Source: Parabacteroides sp.
Lineage (GTDB): Bacteria; Bacteroidota; Bacteroidia; Bacteroidales; Tannerellaceae
Direction: 5' to 3'
Length of the DNA stretch: 28,522 nucleotides
Assembly: GCA_020026285.1 (NCBI GenBank)
Contig: JAHHQS010000035.1
Span: 1-28,522, forward strand
The translations under genes were made by a program, and so were the position numbers. A model generated the notes under the pieces. That model did no database searches and was not told where the DNA came from. It saw nothing but the letters and a program-made list of their open reading frames with translations. The stretch's first letter is position 1. Each line of letters begins with the position of its first letter. Positions 9,016 through 16,527 of the stretch are shown piece by piece.

Positions 9016-11316
9016 TTATTTCTTACAGATAACAATCTTCTCGCCTTTCTGAGTCGGAATATTTAATATATCTCCGTCTCGAGTTATTTTACCCTGATTT
9101 CCAGTGATAGATAATTCGCCTTTCAAGGAAGCAGGAACCGCTATCTTGCAAACTCCTCCCTGTTCGGAAGTTATTTCTATTTTCTGAACAGCTCCGGCCT
9201 TCTGCTCTGCAGAAACAAGGAATGCTCCCATAGCTCTCAAGTCACGGAATGAAACATCTTTCCAGGAAACCGGAACAGCCGGGAATATACGAATAATTCC
9301 CGTATGACTTTGAAGTAACATTTCCTGAACGCCCGATGCAAAGGCAAAGTTTCCTTCCAATGTAAACGGACGATATGTATACTGGGACTTGCCACTCTTT
9401 GTCTGATCTCCGTTGGCATGGAAAGTATTTGGAAGGCAGAAACATTCTGCAAAAGTTTTCAATGCTTTTGCAGCACCTTCTCCATCAAAAGCACGAGCCC
9501 TCATATTACCAAACCAGCTATAAGAATAACCACACCACCAATCCGGTCCGATTTTCTCCAATTTATCTATGGTGGCATTAATAATCTTCTGAGATTTTTC
9601 TCCCTGGCTATAATCCAATATTCCTAACGGATGAATAGAGATTGCATGAGAAAAATGACGATGTGACTGATTATATGGGAATCCTTTTGCAAAAGTCAGC
9701 GCCATATCCTCGTCAACAGACAATTCCTGCAATTGAGATTTCAATTCTTTCCAATGTGCAGCCTCATCTTTCAAGTTTAAAGCATCAGCCATTTCTCCTG
9801 CCGCTTTGAAAGCAAAATGCATTAGAGACAAATCATAGTTTGTCATATCTTTAAACCAAGCATTGATACTATTATCAAATATTTCCGGACTGGAACTCAT
9901 CGGCAAACGACGAACACCATCTTTATCAACTGAAGAAATCTGCTCCAGGAAGGTGACAACATCCTTCATAAACGGATAAGCTCGTTCTTTTAAGAACTGC
10001 TGGTCAGCAGAGAACTTCCAATGCAAATAGAAATGATGTGAAAGCCAAGCTCCTACTGTTTGAGACATGGAATATTGAATCCAACCTCCCATCGGAACGC
10101 CGGTTAGCGTACAGACTCCCGGAACATTCATTCCGTCACATTCAAAATATTGCTTGGTATATTTCTTATACTCATCACGCTGATTCCATAAGGTATTCAG
10201 ATAACCCATTTCTTCTGTCAGGTGATTCCCCATATACGAAGGCCAGTAACTTAACTGTGTATTCAAATCATGATGATAATCACCCTTCCAAGGTGGAAGT
10301 TTCCCGTTATCTGCAGTCCAGACTGCCTGCAAGGAAATTGGGAAGGAATTTTCTCGGGAAGCTGAACCGAATTTATACATTTCATTATCATATTGTTTCT
10401 GCAAAACAGGATCTGGAACAGAAATACTTGAAGCTTTCCAATAAGTATTCCAAAAACTCATGTGCGCTTGATAGTCTGCAGACAAACCTCTTTGTAATGC
10501 ATCAGTAGTCTCTGCTGCAGCCTTATCTGCAGATAAAGAAGAAGAGATACTCCAAACGCCATACAATCTCTTTCCGTCCTGTTTCCAGCGAACATTCACA
10601 TCATAAGAAAAATCCTTCCATCCCGTCTGATGATAAGTTATTTCGTTTTCTTTCTGTTGAATTACTCCTTGTTTATAACCTAATCGACGTAAATCCAATC
10701 CATTAACAGGTCCGTCATCTTTTCCGATTTCCTTTGCAGCATACTTGGGTGCGATCAATACCGGTTTTAATTCTTTTGGCAGATTTTCAAATTCAAACCA
10801 CCCAACAGGCTCTGTTGCATGAACGAAAGTCTTTAAACTCATACCATTCTCCCATTTCGCTTCACAAAGAGCATTATTCAGATACAGATGTACATCTGTT
10901 GGAGTTCCTATTCCTTCCAAAGAGAATTCAAGGGCTGCACCAGGTATTTTAGAAGGAGCAGGCAAACGATCGTACGGCCAGTCATACTTTTTCTGAACGG
11001 GCAGATAATCCCCCTTCTTTACTTGTTCACAAACCCAAGAGAACCTGTTATTTGGTCCTGAAATACTATCTATCGGACGCAGATCCCATAAATCCGTCCG
11101 ATCCAAAGAGAATCTTAAAGCAGAATCTCTCTGCCAGACCAAACTTCCTACCACAGCATTTCCCAGAGGAATACCTTCATCCCAAGTTTTTGCCAGCTGT
11201 TTGAATTGCAAGTCACTTGCTGAAGGCGTAACATCCAGCTTGATTGTTTCTGAACAGGAAACCAAAAGTCCTATTCCCGAAAACAACAAGCATAAATTTC
11301 TTAATGCTTTCTTCAT
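9016..11316 (-). CDS. Glycoside hydrolase family 95-type lipoprotein (alpha-L-fucosidase/alpha-L-galactosidase family)
   Basis: This 766-residue lipoprotein has a signal sequence ending in the lipobox LVSC, with Cys21 as the lipidated residue. GH95 features appear in order: a beta-rich N-terminal domain (about 28-270), then an (alpha/alpha)6 barrel with GDYHHDLNTQLSYWPSY (345-361), SSSPEIF with Glu478, and the C-terminal FTLEGNFAFASGVQEMLLQS (651-670). Compared with GH95 as I know it from Bifidobacterium AfcA, Glu478 fits the general acid (Glu566) and Asn352 fits Asn423. The position of Asn421 is Asp350, and the usual Asp766 in the IDGNFG motif is Glu654. The enzyme may therefore have altered specificity or be weak or inactive. 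The gene lies 32 bp downstream of the M16 peptidase with no visible promoter between, so co-transcription is likely. Confidence 0.8.
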   Translation of the reverse strand: MKKALRNLCLLFSGIGLLVSCSETIKLDVTPSASDLQFKQLAKTWDEGIPLGNAVVGSLVWQRDSALRFSLDRTDLWDLRPIDSISGPNNRFSWVCEQVKKGDYLPVQKKYDWPYDRLPAPSKIPGAALEFSLEGIGTPTDVHLYLNNALCEAKWENGMSLKTFVHATEPVGWFEFENLPKELKPVLIAPKYAAKEIGKDDGPVNGLDLRRLGYKQGVIQQKENEITYHQTGWKDFSYDVNVRWKQDGKRLYGVWSISSSLSADKAAAETTDALQRGLSADYQAHMSFWNTYWKASSISVPDPVLQKQYDNEMYKFGSASRENSFPISLQAVWTADNGKLPPWKGDYHHDLNTQLSYWPSYMGNHLTEEMGYLNTLWNQRDEYKKYTKQYFECDGMNVPGVCTLTGVPMGGWIQYSMSQTVGAWLSHHFYLHWKFSADQQFLKERAYPFMKDVVTFLEQISSVDKDGVRRLPMSSSPEIFDNSINAWFKDMTNYDLSLMHFAFKAAGEMADALNLKDEAAHWKELKSQLQELSVDEDMALTFAKGFPYNQSHRHFSHAISIHPLGILDYSQGEKSQKIINATIDKLEKIGPDWWCGYSYSWFGNMRARAFDGEGAAKALKTFAECFCLPNTFHANGDQTKSGKSQYTYRPFTLEGNFAFASGVQEMLLQSHTGIIRIFPAVPVSWKDVSFRDLRAMGAFLVSAEQKAGAVQKIEITSEQGGVCKIAVPASLKGELSITGNQGKITRDGDILNIPTQKGEKIVICKK

Positions 11317-11348
11317 TTCGTTTATTATATAACATTCTTATTAATCCA

Positions 11349-14189
11349 TTATTTTTTTTCGTCATTAGAAGCTTCCGATTCCATCACGACTTCTATAAAG
11401 TTACCCTGCTTCAACAACTTGGAAGTAAACTTCCGGATAGAATCCGGTGTTATTCGTTTCAATGTTTCCTTATAAGCTGTAAACGGATCAAAATCATTGC
11501 AATAATATGAATCCAAAACATTCAACCAATAACCATTTTCCTGTAATTTCTCATCATGCCGTTTAAGCATATTGTCACAGGTCTTCTTGAAATCTTCAGC
11601 CTTAGGTCCTTCCGTAGCAATCTGTTTCAATTCCCTTGTAACAATCTTATTCATTTCTTCCCAGCGAGACGGATCCGTATCGAATATAATCTGCAAAACG
11701 GTACTTCCTTCCGGAAAATCCTGAATTCCTGCTGCCGCCTGAACACCATAAGTTCCCCCCTCTTTCTCTCTTACAGTCGCAGTATAAACCAAATCCAAAA
11801 TCTGACTTAAAATAGAAGCAGATAAAAGATTCTCCAGATTATATTTCATCTCGCCTGAATAAATACTATAGATACTTGCTTTTGGAGTTTCCTGTTTCTG
11901 ACTGAAATGACAAATATGATTACCTTTCACAATGGCTGGACTATTCTTCACATTCGCCTTTTCTGTTCGGTGAATAGCAGGAAGCGTTGCCAGATACTGA
12001 CAAATCAACGGACGCATACTGTCAATATTCAGATTCCCCACAAAAGTAAAAGTAAAATCAGAAGCATCTGCAAAACGATCCTGGTAGATTTCGATCATTC
12101 TTGTATAATCAGCTTTGGCTAAGTCCTTAGTCTTCAAGCTACGGACTCTTGGATTATCCTTATAAGTTATACGAATGATGCTATCATTAAATGCATACAT
12201 CGGATTCAATTCCTGATTTTCCAGCTGTGATTTGAATCGTCCAATAAATGATTGATAAGCATCATTATCGGTCCGCAACGAAGTAAAACTTAAATAGACT
12301 AATTCAAATAAAGTCTTGATATCTTTAGGAGATGCGTATCCGTTAACATTTTCGTTATCCACTCCTATAGAAGAAGAACAAGCGACTTTCTTTCCTGCAA
12401 GACGTTTACTCAGATCGGTTGCAGAGAACTCTCCTAACCCACCTAATCCGATTACACTGTTTAAAAGCTGCAAATTTACTGCCTCACCGTCTCCATAAAT
12501 AGTTGTTCCACCCGGACTAGTTGATGTCATCTGAATTTCATCATCTTTAAAATCAGTATGCTTAAGTACCACTTTTACACCATTACTCAACTTCATAACT
12601 GTTGCTCCGAAAAGAGGATCAACCTTTTCTTCCATAATTCTTCCTGCTTCCGGCAAAGAAGGGACCAACGGATCATTATTTATCTCTTCCTTATAGGCTT
12701 CAACAGGCAATGCGAAAGCATCCCTGAACTTTTTCAAAAGCTCTGCCTCAGTCGGATAAGTCAGGCCATCCTTTTCTGGAGCAGTCAGACTAATAACTAT
12801 ATTCTTCTCTCCTATCAACTGCTGAAAATATTGATTAATCTGCTCTACGGTAACAGCCGGAGCCAATTGTTTGATCAATTCATATTCCATTTCGATGCCA
12901 GGGATATATCCTCCATTGGTAAAATGGGACACATATTCGTTGGAATAAGAGGAATTCTTCATTTTATCTTTCTCATTGAAAGCTGATTCATAAGATTTCA
13001 ATGTATTAATTCTGGCACGTTCATATTCAGAAGCCGTAAAGCCGAATTCTTTTACACGCTTTATCTCTTTAACCAAGGCAACTAAAGCAGAATCAACCTC
13101 TCCTTCCTTAGCCAAAGCGACGATACTCCAGGCTGATTTCGTTTTGGATATCATAAAATTACCATCTGAAGCCTGAGCTAATACAAAAGGAGGATTAGCC
13201 TGTTGTAATTTTTCCTGCAATCGTTCATTAATCATCTGATCGGAAACAATACGAACATAATCTGTCGCCAATCCCATTACAGATGATTTCAATTCTCTCG
13301 GCAGTGGATCGTATTTATAAAAGATAGACAACATCGTATTAGAGGTCTCTTTGTCTGTAGCAATTGACACGATTGGTTCATCATTATCTGCAACAGGGAA
13401 ATACTCTCTTTTGGCCGCATTAACCGGTTTCTTGATATCTGCAAACATTGTTTTGATCCGATTCTCCACACGGTCAACATCTACATCTCCTACTATAATG
13501 ATAGCCTGAAGATCCGGACGATACCATTTTTTATAATAGGCCCTCAACTCATCAGGTTTGAAATTATTAATCACATCAAGCTTTCCTATCGGCATTCGGT
13601 ATGCATATCTATTATCAGGATAGATTTTTGTGAACTGCTGTTCCCATATACGGGCCTGAGCATCCTGCCGAGTTCTCCATTCCTCACGAATAACGCCTCT
13701 CTCCTGTTCGATTGCCGTATCAGCCAATGTAATGAAATTAGACCAGTCATGAAGAATCAACAAACAACTATCCACCACCTGTTCACGCTGAACCGGAGCA
13801 TTCATAATCATATACACCGTTTCGTCAAATGAAGTGTAAGCATTGAAGTTCTCACCCATCCTCATTCCAACACTCTGGGTATATTTGTCCATATCATGGT
13901 TCGGAAAGTTCTTACTACCGTTAAAAGCCATATGTTCCAGGAAATGAGCTAATCCGCGCTGGTTTTCTTCTTCCAAAATGGAACCTACATTTTGTGCAAT
14001 ATAAAAATCAGCTCTATCTTTCGGTTTTTCATTATGACGGATATAATACGTCAACCCGTTATCAAGCTTGCCATAACGCAATTTAGGATCAATCGGCAAT
14101 TGCTGAAGCTCCTGCTGCGCTAACAGATACTGTCCGAATAAAGAGAAAAAACAGATAATTAGTATAGATGATAAATATTTATATTTCAT
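11349..14189 (-). CDS. Periplasmic M16 (insulinase/pitrilysin-like) zinc metallopeptidase
   Basis: This 946-residue protein begins with a signal peptide (MKYKYLSSIL... to about LLAQQ, residues 1-26). The first M16 domain has the inverted zinc motif HFLEH (His82, Glu85, His86), and Glu163 is the likely third ligand 77 residues on. A second M16 domain follows (about 190-410, with the R/Y-type substrate region later) and further M16-like domains extend to the end. Only the first has the HxxEH site, as in pitrilysins. I start at the ATG at 14189. A GTG at 14210 would add seven residues before the signal peptide and would lie upstream of the transcription start predicted from the -7 box at 14212-14219. 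Likely role: degradation of peptides in the periplasm. It is probably co-transcribed with the GH95 lipoprotein. Confidence 0.9.
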   Translation of the reverse strand: MKYKYLSSILIICFFSLFGQYLLAQQELQQLPIDPKLRYGKLDNGLTYYIRHNEKPKDRADFYIAQNVGSILEEENQRGLAHFLEHMAFNGSKNFPNHDMDKYTQSVGMRMGENFNAYTSFDETVYMIMNAPVQREQVVDSCLLILHDWSNFITLADTAIEQERGVIREEWRTRQDAQARIWEQQFTKIYPDNRYAYRMPIGKLDVINNFKPDELRAYYKKWYRPDLQAIIIVGDVDVDRVENRIKTMFADIKKPVNAAKREYFPVADNDEPIVSIATDKETSNTMLSIFYKYDPLPRELKSSVMGLATDYVRIVSDQMINERLQEKLQQANPPFVLAQASDGNFMISKTKSAWSIVALAKEGEVDSALVALVKEIKRVKEFGFTASEYERARINTLKSYESAFNEKDKMKNSSYSNEYVSHFTNGGYIPGIEMEYELIKQLAPAVTVEQINQYFQQLIGEKNIVISLTAPEKDGLTYPTEAELLKKFRDAFALPVEAYKEEINNDPLVPSLPEAGRIMEEKVDPLFGATVMKLSNGVKVVLKHTDFKDDEIQMTSTSPGGTTIYGDGEAVNLQLLNSVIGLGGLGEFSATDLSKRLAGKKVACSSSIGVDNENVNGYASPKDIKTLFELVYLSFTSLRTDNDAYQSFIGRFKSQLENQELNPMYAFNDSIIRITYKDNPRVRSLKTKDLAKADYTRMIEIYQDRFADASDFTFTFVGNLNIDSMRPLICQYLATLPAIHRTEKANVKNSPAIVKGNHICHFSQKQETPKASIYSIYSGEMKYNLENLLSASILSQILDLVYTATVREKEGGTYGVQAAAGIQDFPEGSTVLQIIFDTDPSRWEEMNKIVTRELKQIATEGPKAEDFKKTCDNMLKRHDEKLQENGYWLNVLDSYYCNDFDPFTAYKETLKRITPDSIRKFTSKLLKQGNFIEVVMESEASNDEKK

Positions 14190-14211
14190 GATATTCAAGT
14201 TCTTTGTCACA

Positions 14212-14219
14212 CAAAATTA
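14212..14219 (-). promoter_or_regulatory. Bacteroidetes -7 box for the M16 peptidase unit
   Basis: The plus strand reads CAAAATTA, which is TAATTTTG on the minus strand, a perfect TAnnTTTG. It would start transcription a few bases upstream of the ATG at 14189, giving a short leader and excluding the GTG at 14210. No clear -33 TTTG is seen. Confidence 0.45.
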
Positions 14220-14240
14220 ATCAAAATAACATACTAGCTC

Positions 14241-14270
14241 TTGTTTTATCCAAAAAAATAAATACATTTG
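14241..14270 (+). promoter_or_regulatory. Bacteroidetes promoter for the helix-hairpin-helix gene
   Basis: TACATTTG at 14263-14270 is a perfect TAnnTTTG -7 box. A TTG at 14241-14243 sits 19 bp upstream, the normal spacing for the -33 element. The predicted start of transcription is about 25-30 bp before the GTG start codon. It is back to back with the M16 promoter. Confidence 0.6.
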
Positions 14271-14303
14271 CAATGATAAAGTTATGAAACCGAAACATTA
14301 ATA

Positions 14304-15023
14304 GTGAAAAAATGGCGTGACTTATTTTACTATTCAAAGAGTGAACGCAGGGCTTTAATCGTACTCTCTTTAGTGATCATTGGTATTTGGATAACCCTAT
14401 GGATATCTGAACCCAATGAACCATGTTTTAACGACAATATTACAAATAACACACAAATAGATTCTATCATTTCAAGGCCTGTCAAGTCCAATGATTCTGT
14501 CATATATAGGCATCCGTTGAAACCTGAAAGAAAGAAGAATATTGTTCATCAAGAGAAAAGAGCTTTTCAACAACCATTCACATCCAGGAAGTCATCTATA
14601 TCTAATAAAAAATTTAATAAAGGGACTTTTGTTGAATTGAATAGTGCTGACACACTTATTTTACAAAAGATACCGGGTATAGGTCCTTCATATTCAAAAC
14701 GAATTGTCAAATATCGTAATCTGTTAGGTGGATTCTATTCAATCAAGCAATTAAATGAAGTCTACGGAATAGATGAGGAAAAATATGAAGCACTAGAACC
14801 TTGGTTCAAAATAGATACAACTCTGATTCAAAAAATTAATATCAACCAATCGGACTTTAAAACGCTGGTCCGACATCCCTATCTGGATAAGGAACAAACC
14901 AGATCCATCCTCAGATTAATCAAACAGAATGGGAAAATTCAAGGTTGGAACGATCTAATTCTACTGGAAGAATTTTCATCATCTAAAAGAGAAAAACTAA
15001 TTCCCTATATATCTTTTGATTAA
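14304..15023 (+). CDS. Membrane-anchored helix-hairpin-helix protein, ComEA-like
   Basis: This is a 239-residue protein. A short basic N-terminus is followed by one membrane helix (about 16-34) and a low-complexity linker (about 36-105). Next comes a ComEA-type helix-hairpin-helix region (about 108-165) with ELNSADTLILQKIPGIGPSYSKRI and a second hairpin around LLGGFYSIKQLNEVYG. Residues about 175-235 look like another partial HhH repeat (ININQSDFKTLVRHPYL). ComEA-like proteins bind incoming double-stranded DNA in competent bacteria, but many Bacteroidetes homologues are uncharacterised, so the DNA-uptake role is inference. The start is GTG: it sits just after a consensus promoter, and the nearest upstream ATG runs into a stop after five codons. 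The gene is a single transcription unit as far as can be seen. Confidence 0.8.
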   Translation: MKKWRDLFYYSKSERRALIVLSLVIIGIWITLWISEPNEPCFNDNITNNTQIDSIISRPVKSNDSVIYRHPLKPERKKNIVHQEKRAFQQPFTSRKSSISNKKFNKGTFVELNSADTLILQKIPGIGPSYSKRIVKYRNLLGGFYSIKQLNEVYGIDEEKYEALEPWFKIDTTLIQKININQSDFKTLVRHPYLDKEQTRSILRLIKQNGKIQGWNDLILLEEFSSSKREKLIPYISFD

Positions 15024-15446
15024 AACAAAACATTCTTCAGTCTTTTATCTGAGGAAATAACTTTTAAAATGATCTGTTTTCCTAAAGTTCCAAAGATTTT
15101 ATCTTTCCACCTTAGTGGAAAGAGTTTTCCACTTAGGTGAAACGAATGTTTCACTAAGGTGGAAAGAGTGAACCACAAGGGTGGAAAGATAAAAAAGTCC
15201 GTACTTTCGATAAAAAGATGAATGTTCCGGAAAAAAAAGCCAACAAACAACAGAGTAGGGTATTCTGTTTCAAAAAAACATTTCACATTTTTTATTTATT
15301 AGAGGATATTTCATATCAACATGACAACTTCTTCTAGTCGCTGCTTGTATATTCCACAAGGAATATCTAAATTCGCTTTTCAAAATCAAACAGAAAGATA
15401 TCTGTTTAAAATCAATTAATTATATCCGAAATACATACGAACAAAT
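15024..15446. other. 423-bp gene-free gap between the HhH gene and the argE-type gene
   Basis: Besides the palindrome array at 15097-15194, the gap holds two perfect hairpins: ATATTCC/GGAATAT with a 4-nt loop at 15349-15366, and AAACAGA/TCTGTTT with a 6-nt loop at 15388-15407. A 32-codon frame (ATG 15321 to stop at 15419, MTTSSSRCLYIPQGIS...) spans both hairpins. It has no good ribosome binding site and I do not call it a gene. No perfect TAnnTTTG box precedes 15447, so the promoter of the downstream unit is not identified. Confidence 0.6.
15097..15194. repeat. 98-bp nested palindrome array
   Basis: The outer arms are a perfect 15-bp inverted repeat, TTTTATCTTTCCACC at 15097-15111 and GGTGGAAAGATAAAA at 15180-15194. 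Inside is a row of short dyads: TTTCCAC-CTTA-GTGGAAA (15104-15121), TTTCCACTTAGGTGAAA (15126-15142), TTTCACTAAGGTGGAAA (15149-15165) and a weaker CCACAAGGGTGG (15173-15184). Their centres are about 21-23 bp apart, roughly two helical turns. The element could fold as one long hairpin or as several small ones. No transposase or convincing target-site duplication is visible. Confidence 0.85.
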
Positions 15447-16520
15447 ATGAGCGAAGAAGAAGATGTAATGTATTATGAAGCTGTCGACTTGTTAAAAGGA
15501 ATGATAGCCAGACCTTCTGTCAGCAGAGATGAAAAGGAAGTAGCGGACTTTTTAGAAGAGTATTGGAATAAAGCAGGAAACAAAGTGAATCGTATTGGTA
15601 ATAATCTCTGGATAATTGCAGGGAATATGATAAATCCTCAAAAGCCAACATTATTATTCAACTCTCATATTGATACCGTCAAGCCTGTTTCTGCCTGGAC
15701 TCGCGATCCTTTTACACCAGAAGTAGACGAAGAAGATCGTTTGTTCGGTTTAGGTAGTAATGATGCAGGAGCTAGTGTAGTTTCTCTTTATTCTGCTTTC
15801 ACATTACTTACCAAGAAGGAGCAGCCTTATAATCTGATTTTTCTAGCTTCATGTGAAGAAGAGGTCTCAGGCAAAGGAGGAATTGAGCATGCATTAAAAT
15901 ATCTTCCTGAAATTGATTTTGCCGTAGTAGGAGAGCCTACCAATATGCAACCAGCCGTAGCCGAAAAAGGGCTAATGGTATTGGATTGTACAGCAAAAGG
16001 CAAAGCGGGACATGCTGCCCGAAATGAAGGTATCAATGCTATCTACGAAGCACTGCCTGATATAGAATGGTTTAGAGATCATCAGTTCGCAGAAAAAAGT
16101 GACTTCCTTGGTCCAGTAAAAATGAGTGTCACTATGGTTAATTCCGGCACCCAGCATAATGTAGTTCCAGATCAGTGTACTTTTGTAGTTGACGTCCGTA
16201 CCAATGAATTTTATCCTAACGAAAAACTATACGAAGAAATCTGTAAACAAGTAAAATGTGAAGTTAAAGCTCGTAGTTTTCGTTTGAATTCATCCTCTCT
16301 GCCTCTGAACCACCCATTTTTAAGCAGAGCAGAAATGCTGGATTTGAAACCTTTCGGTTCTCCAACCTTAAGTGACCAGGCTTTAATGTCGTTTCCTTCT
16401 GTAAAGATTGGTCCGGGAAGTTCAAGTCGTTCTCATACAGCCAACGAATTCATCAGATTGAGTGAAATCCGTGAAGCAATTAGCTTGTACTTAAGATTAT
16501 TAGATGGATTAACTATCTGA
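15447..16520 (+). CDS. argE: ArgE-type M20 deacylase (N-acyl-ornithine/citrulline deacetylase)
   Basis: This is a 357-residue cytosolic enzyme of the M20/ArgE/DapE group, which uses two metal ions to remove the acyl group from an N-acyl amino acid. The ligand and catalytic residues appear in order: SHIDTV with His74 and Asp76, GLGSNDAGA with bridging Asp106, SCEEE with Glu137 and Glu138, GEPT at 162-165 with Glu163, and the closing RSHTANEF with His330. The SDQALMSFPS and GPGSSSRSHTANEF stretches fit ArgE homologues of Bacteroidetes. In Bacteroides fragilis arginine synthesis goes through N-succinylated intermediates, so the substrate may be a succinyl rather than acetyl compound. I use the first ATG; another in-frame ATG lies seven codons in. 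The flippase starts 7 bp after its stop. No other arginine gene is in the window. Confidence 0.85.
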   Translation: MSEEEDVMYYEAVDLLKGMIARPSVSRDEKEVADFLEEYWNKAGNKVNRIGNNLWIIAGNMINPQKPTLLFNSHIDTVKPVSAWTRDPFTPEVDEEDRLFGLGSNDAGASVVSLYSAFTLLTKKEQPYNLIFLASCEEEVSGKGGIEHALKYLPEIDFAVVGEPTNMQPAVAEKGLMVLDCTAKGKAGHAARNEGINAIYEALPDIEWFRDHQFAEKSDFLGPVKMSVTMVNSGTQHNVVPDQCTFVVDVRTNEFYPNEKLYEEICKQVKCEVKARSFRLNSSSLPLNHPFLSRAEMLDLKPFGSPTLSDQALMSFPSVKIGPGSSSRSHTANEFIRLSEIREAISLYLRLLDGLTI

Positions 16521-16527
16521 TACACGC

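Noticed and set aside
14190..14210. Upstream GTG start for the M16 peptidase (adds MTKNLNI)
   Set aside because: It would put seven residues before a normal signal peptide and lies before the transcription start predicted from the -7 box at 14212-14219.
15097..15194. Invertible promoter or phase-variation switch
   Set aside because: The inverted repeats could suit inversion, but the inner DNA is only 68 bp and itself palindromic. It holds no TAnnTTTG promoter, and no recombinase gene is nearby.
15020..15286. An 88-codon minus-strand frame in the gap after the HhH gene
   Set aside because: It is low-complexity, Phe-rich, runs through the palindrome array and has no recognisable family or ribosome binding site.
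15358..15376. ArgR-type operator (GAATATCTAAATTC) before argE
   Set aside because: The half-sites resemble ARG boxes, but the spacing is 2 bp too long and there is only one copy.
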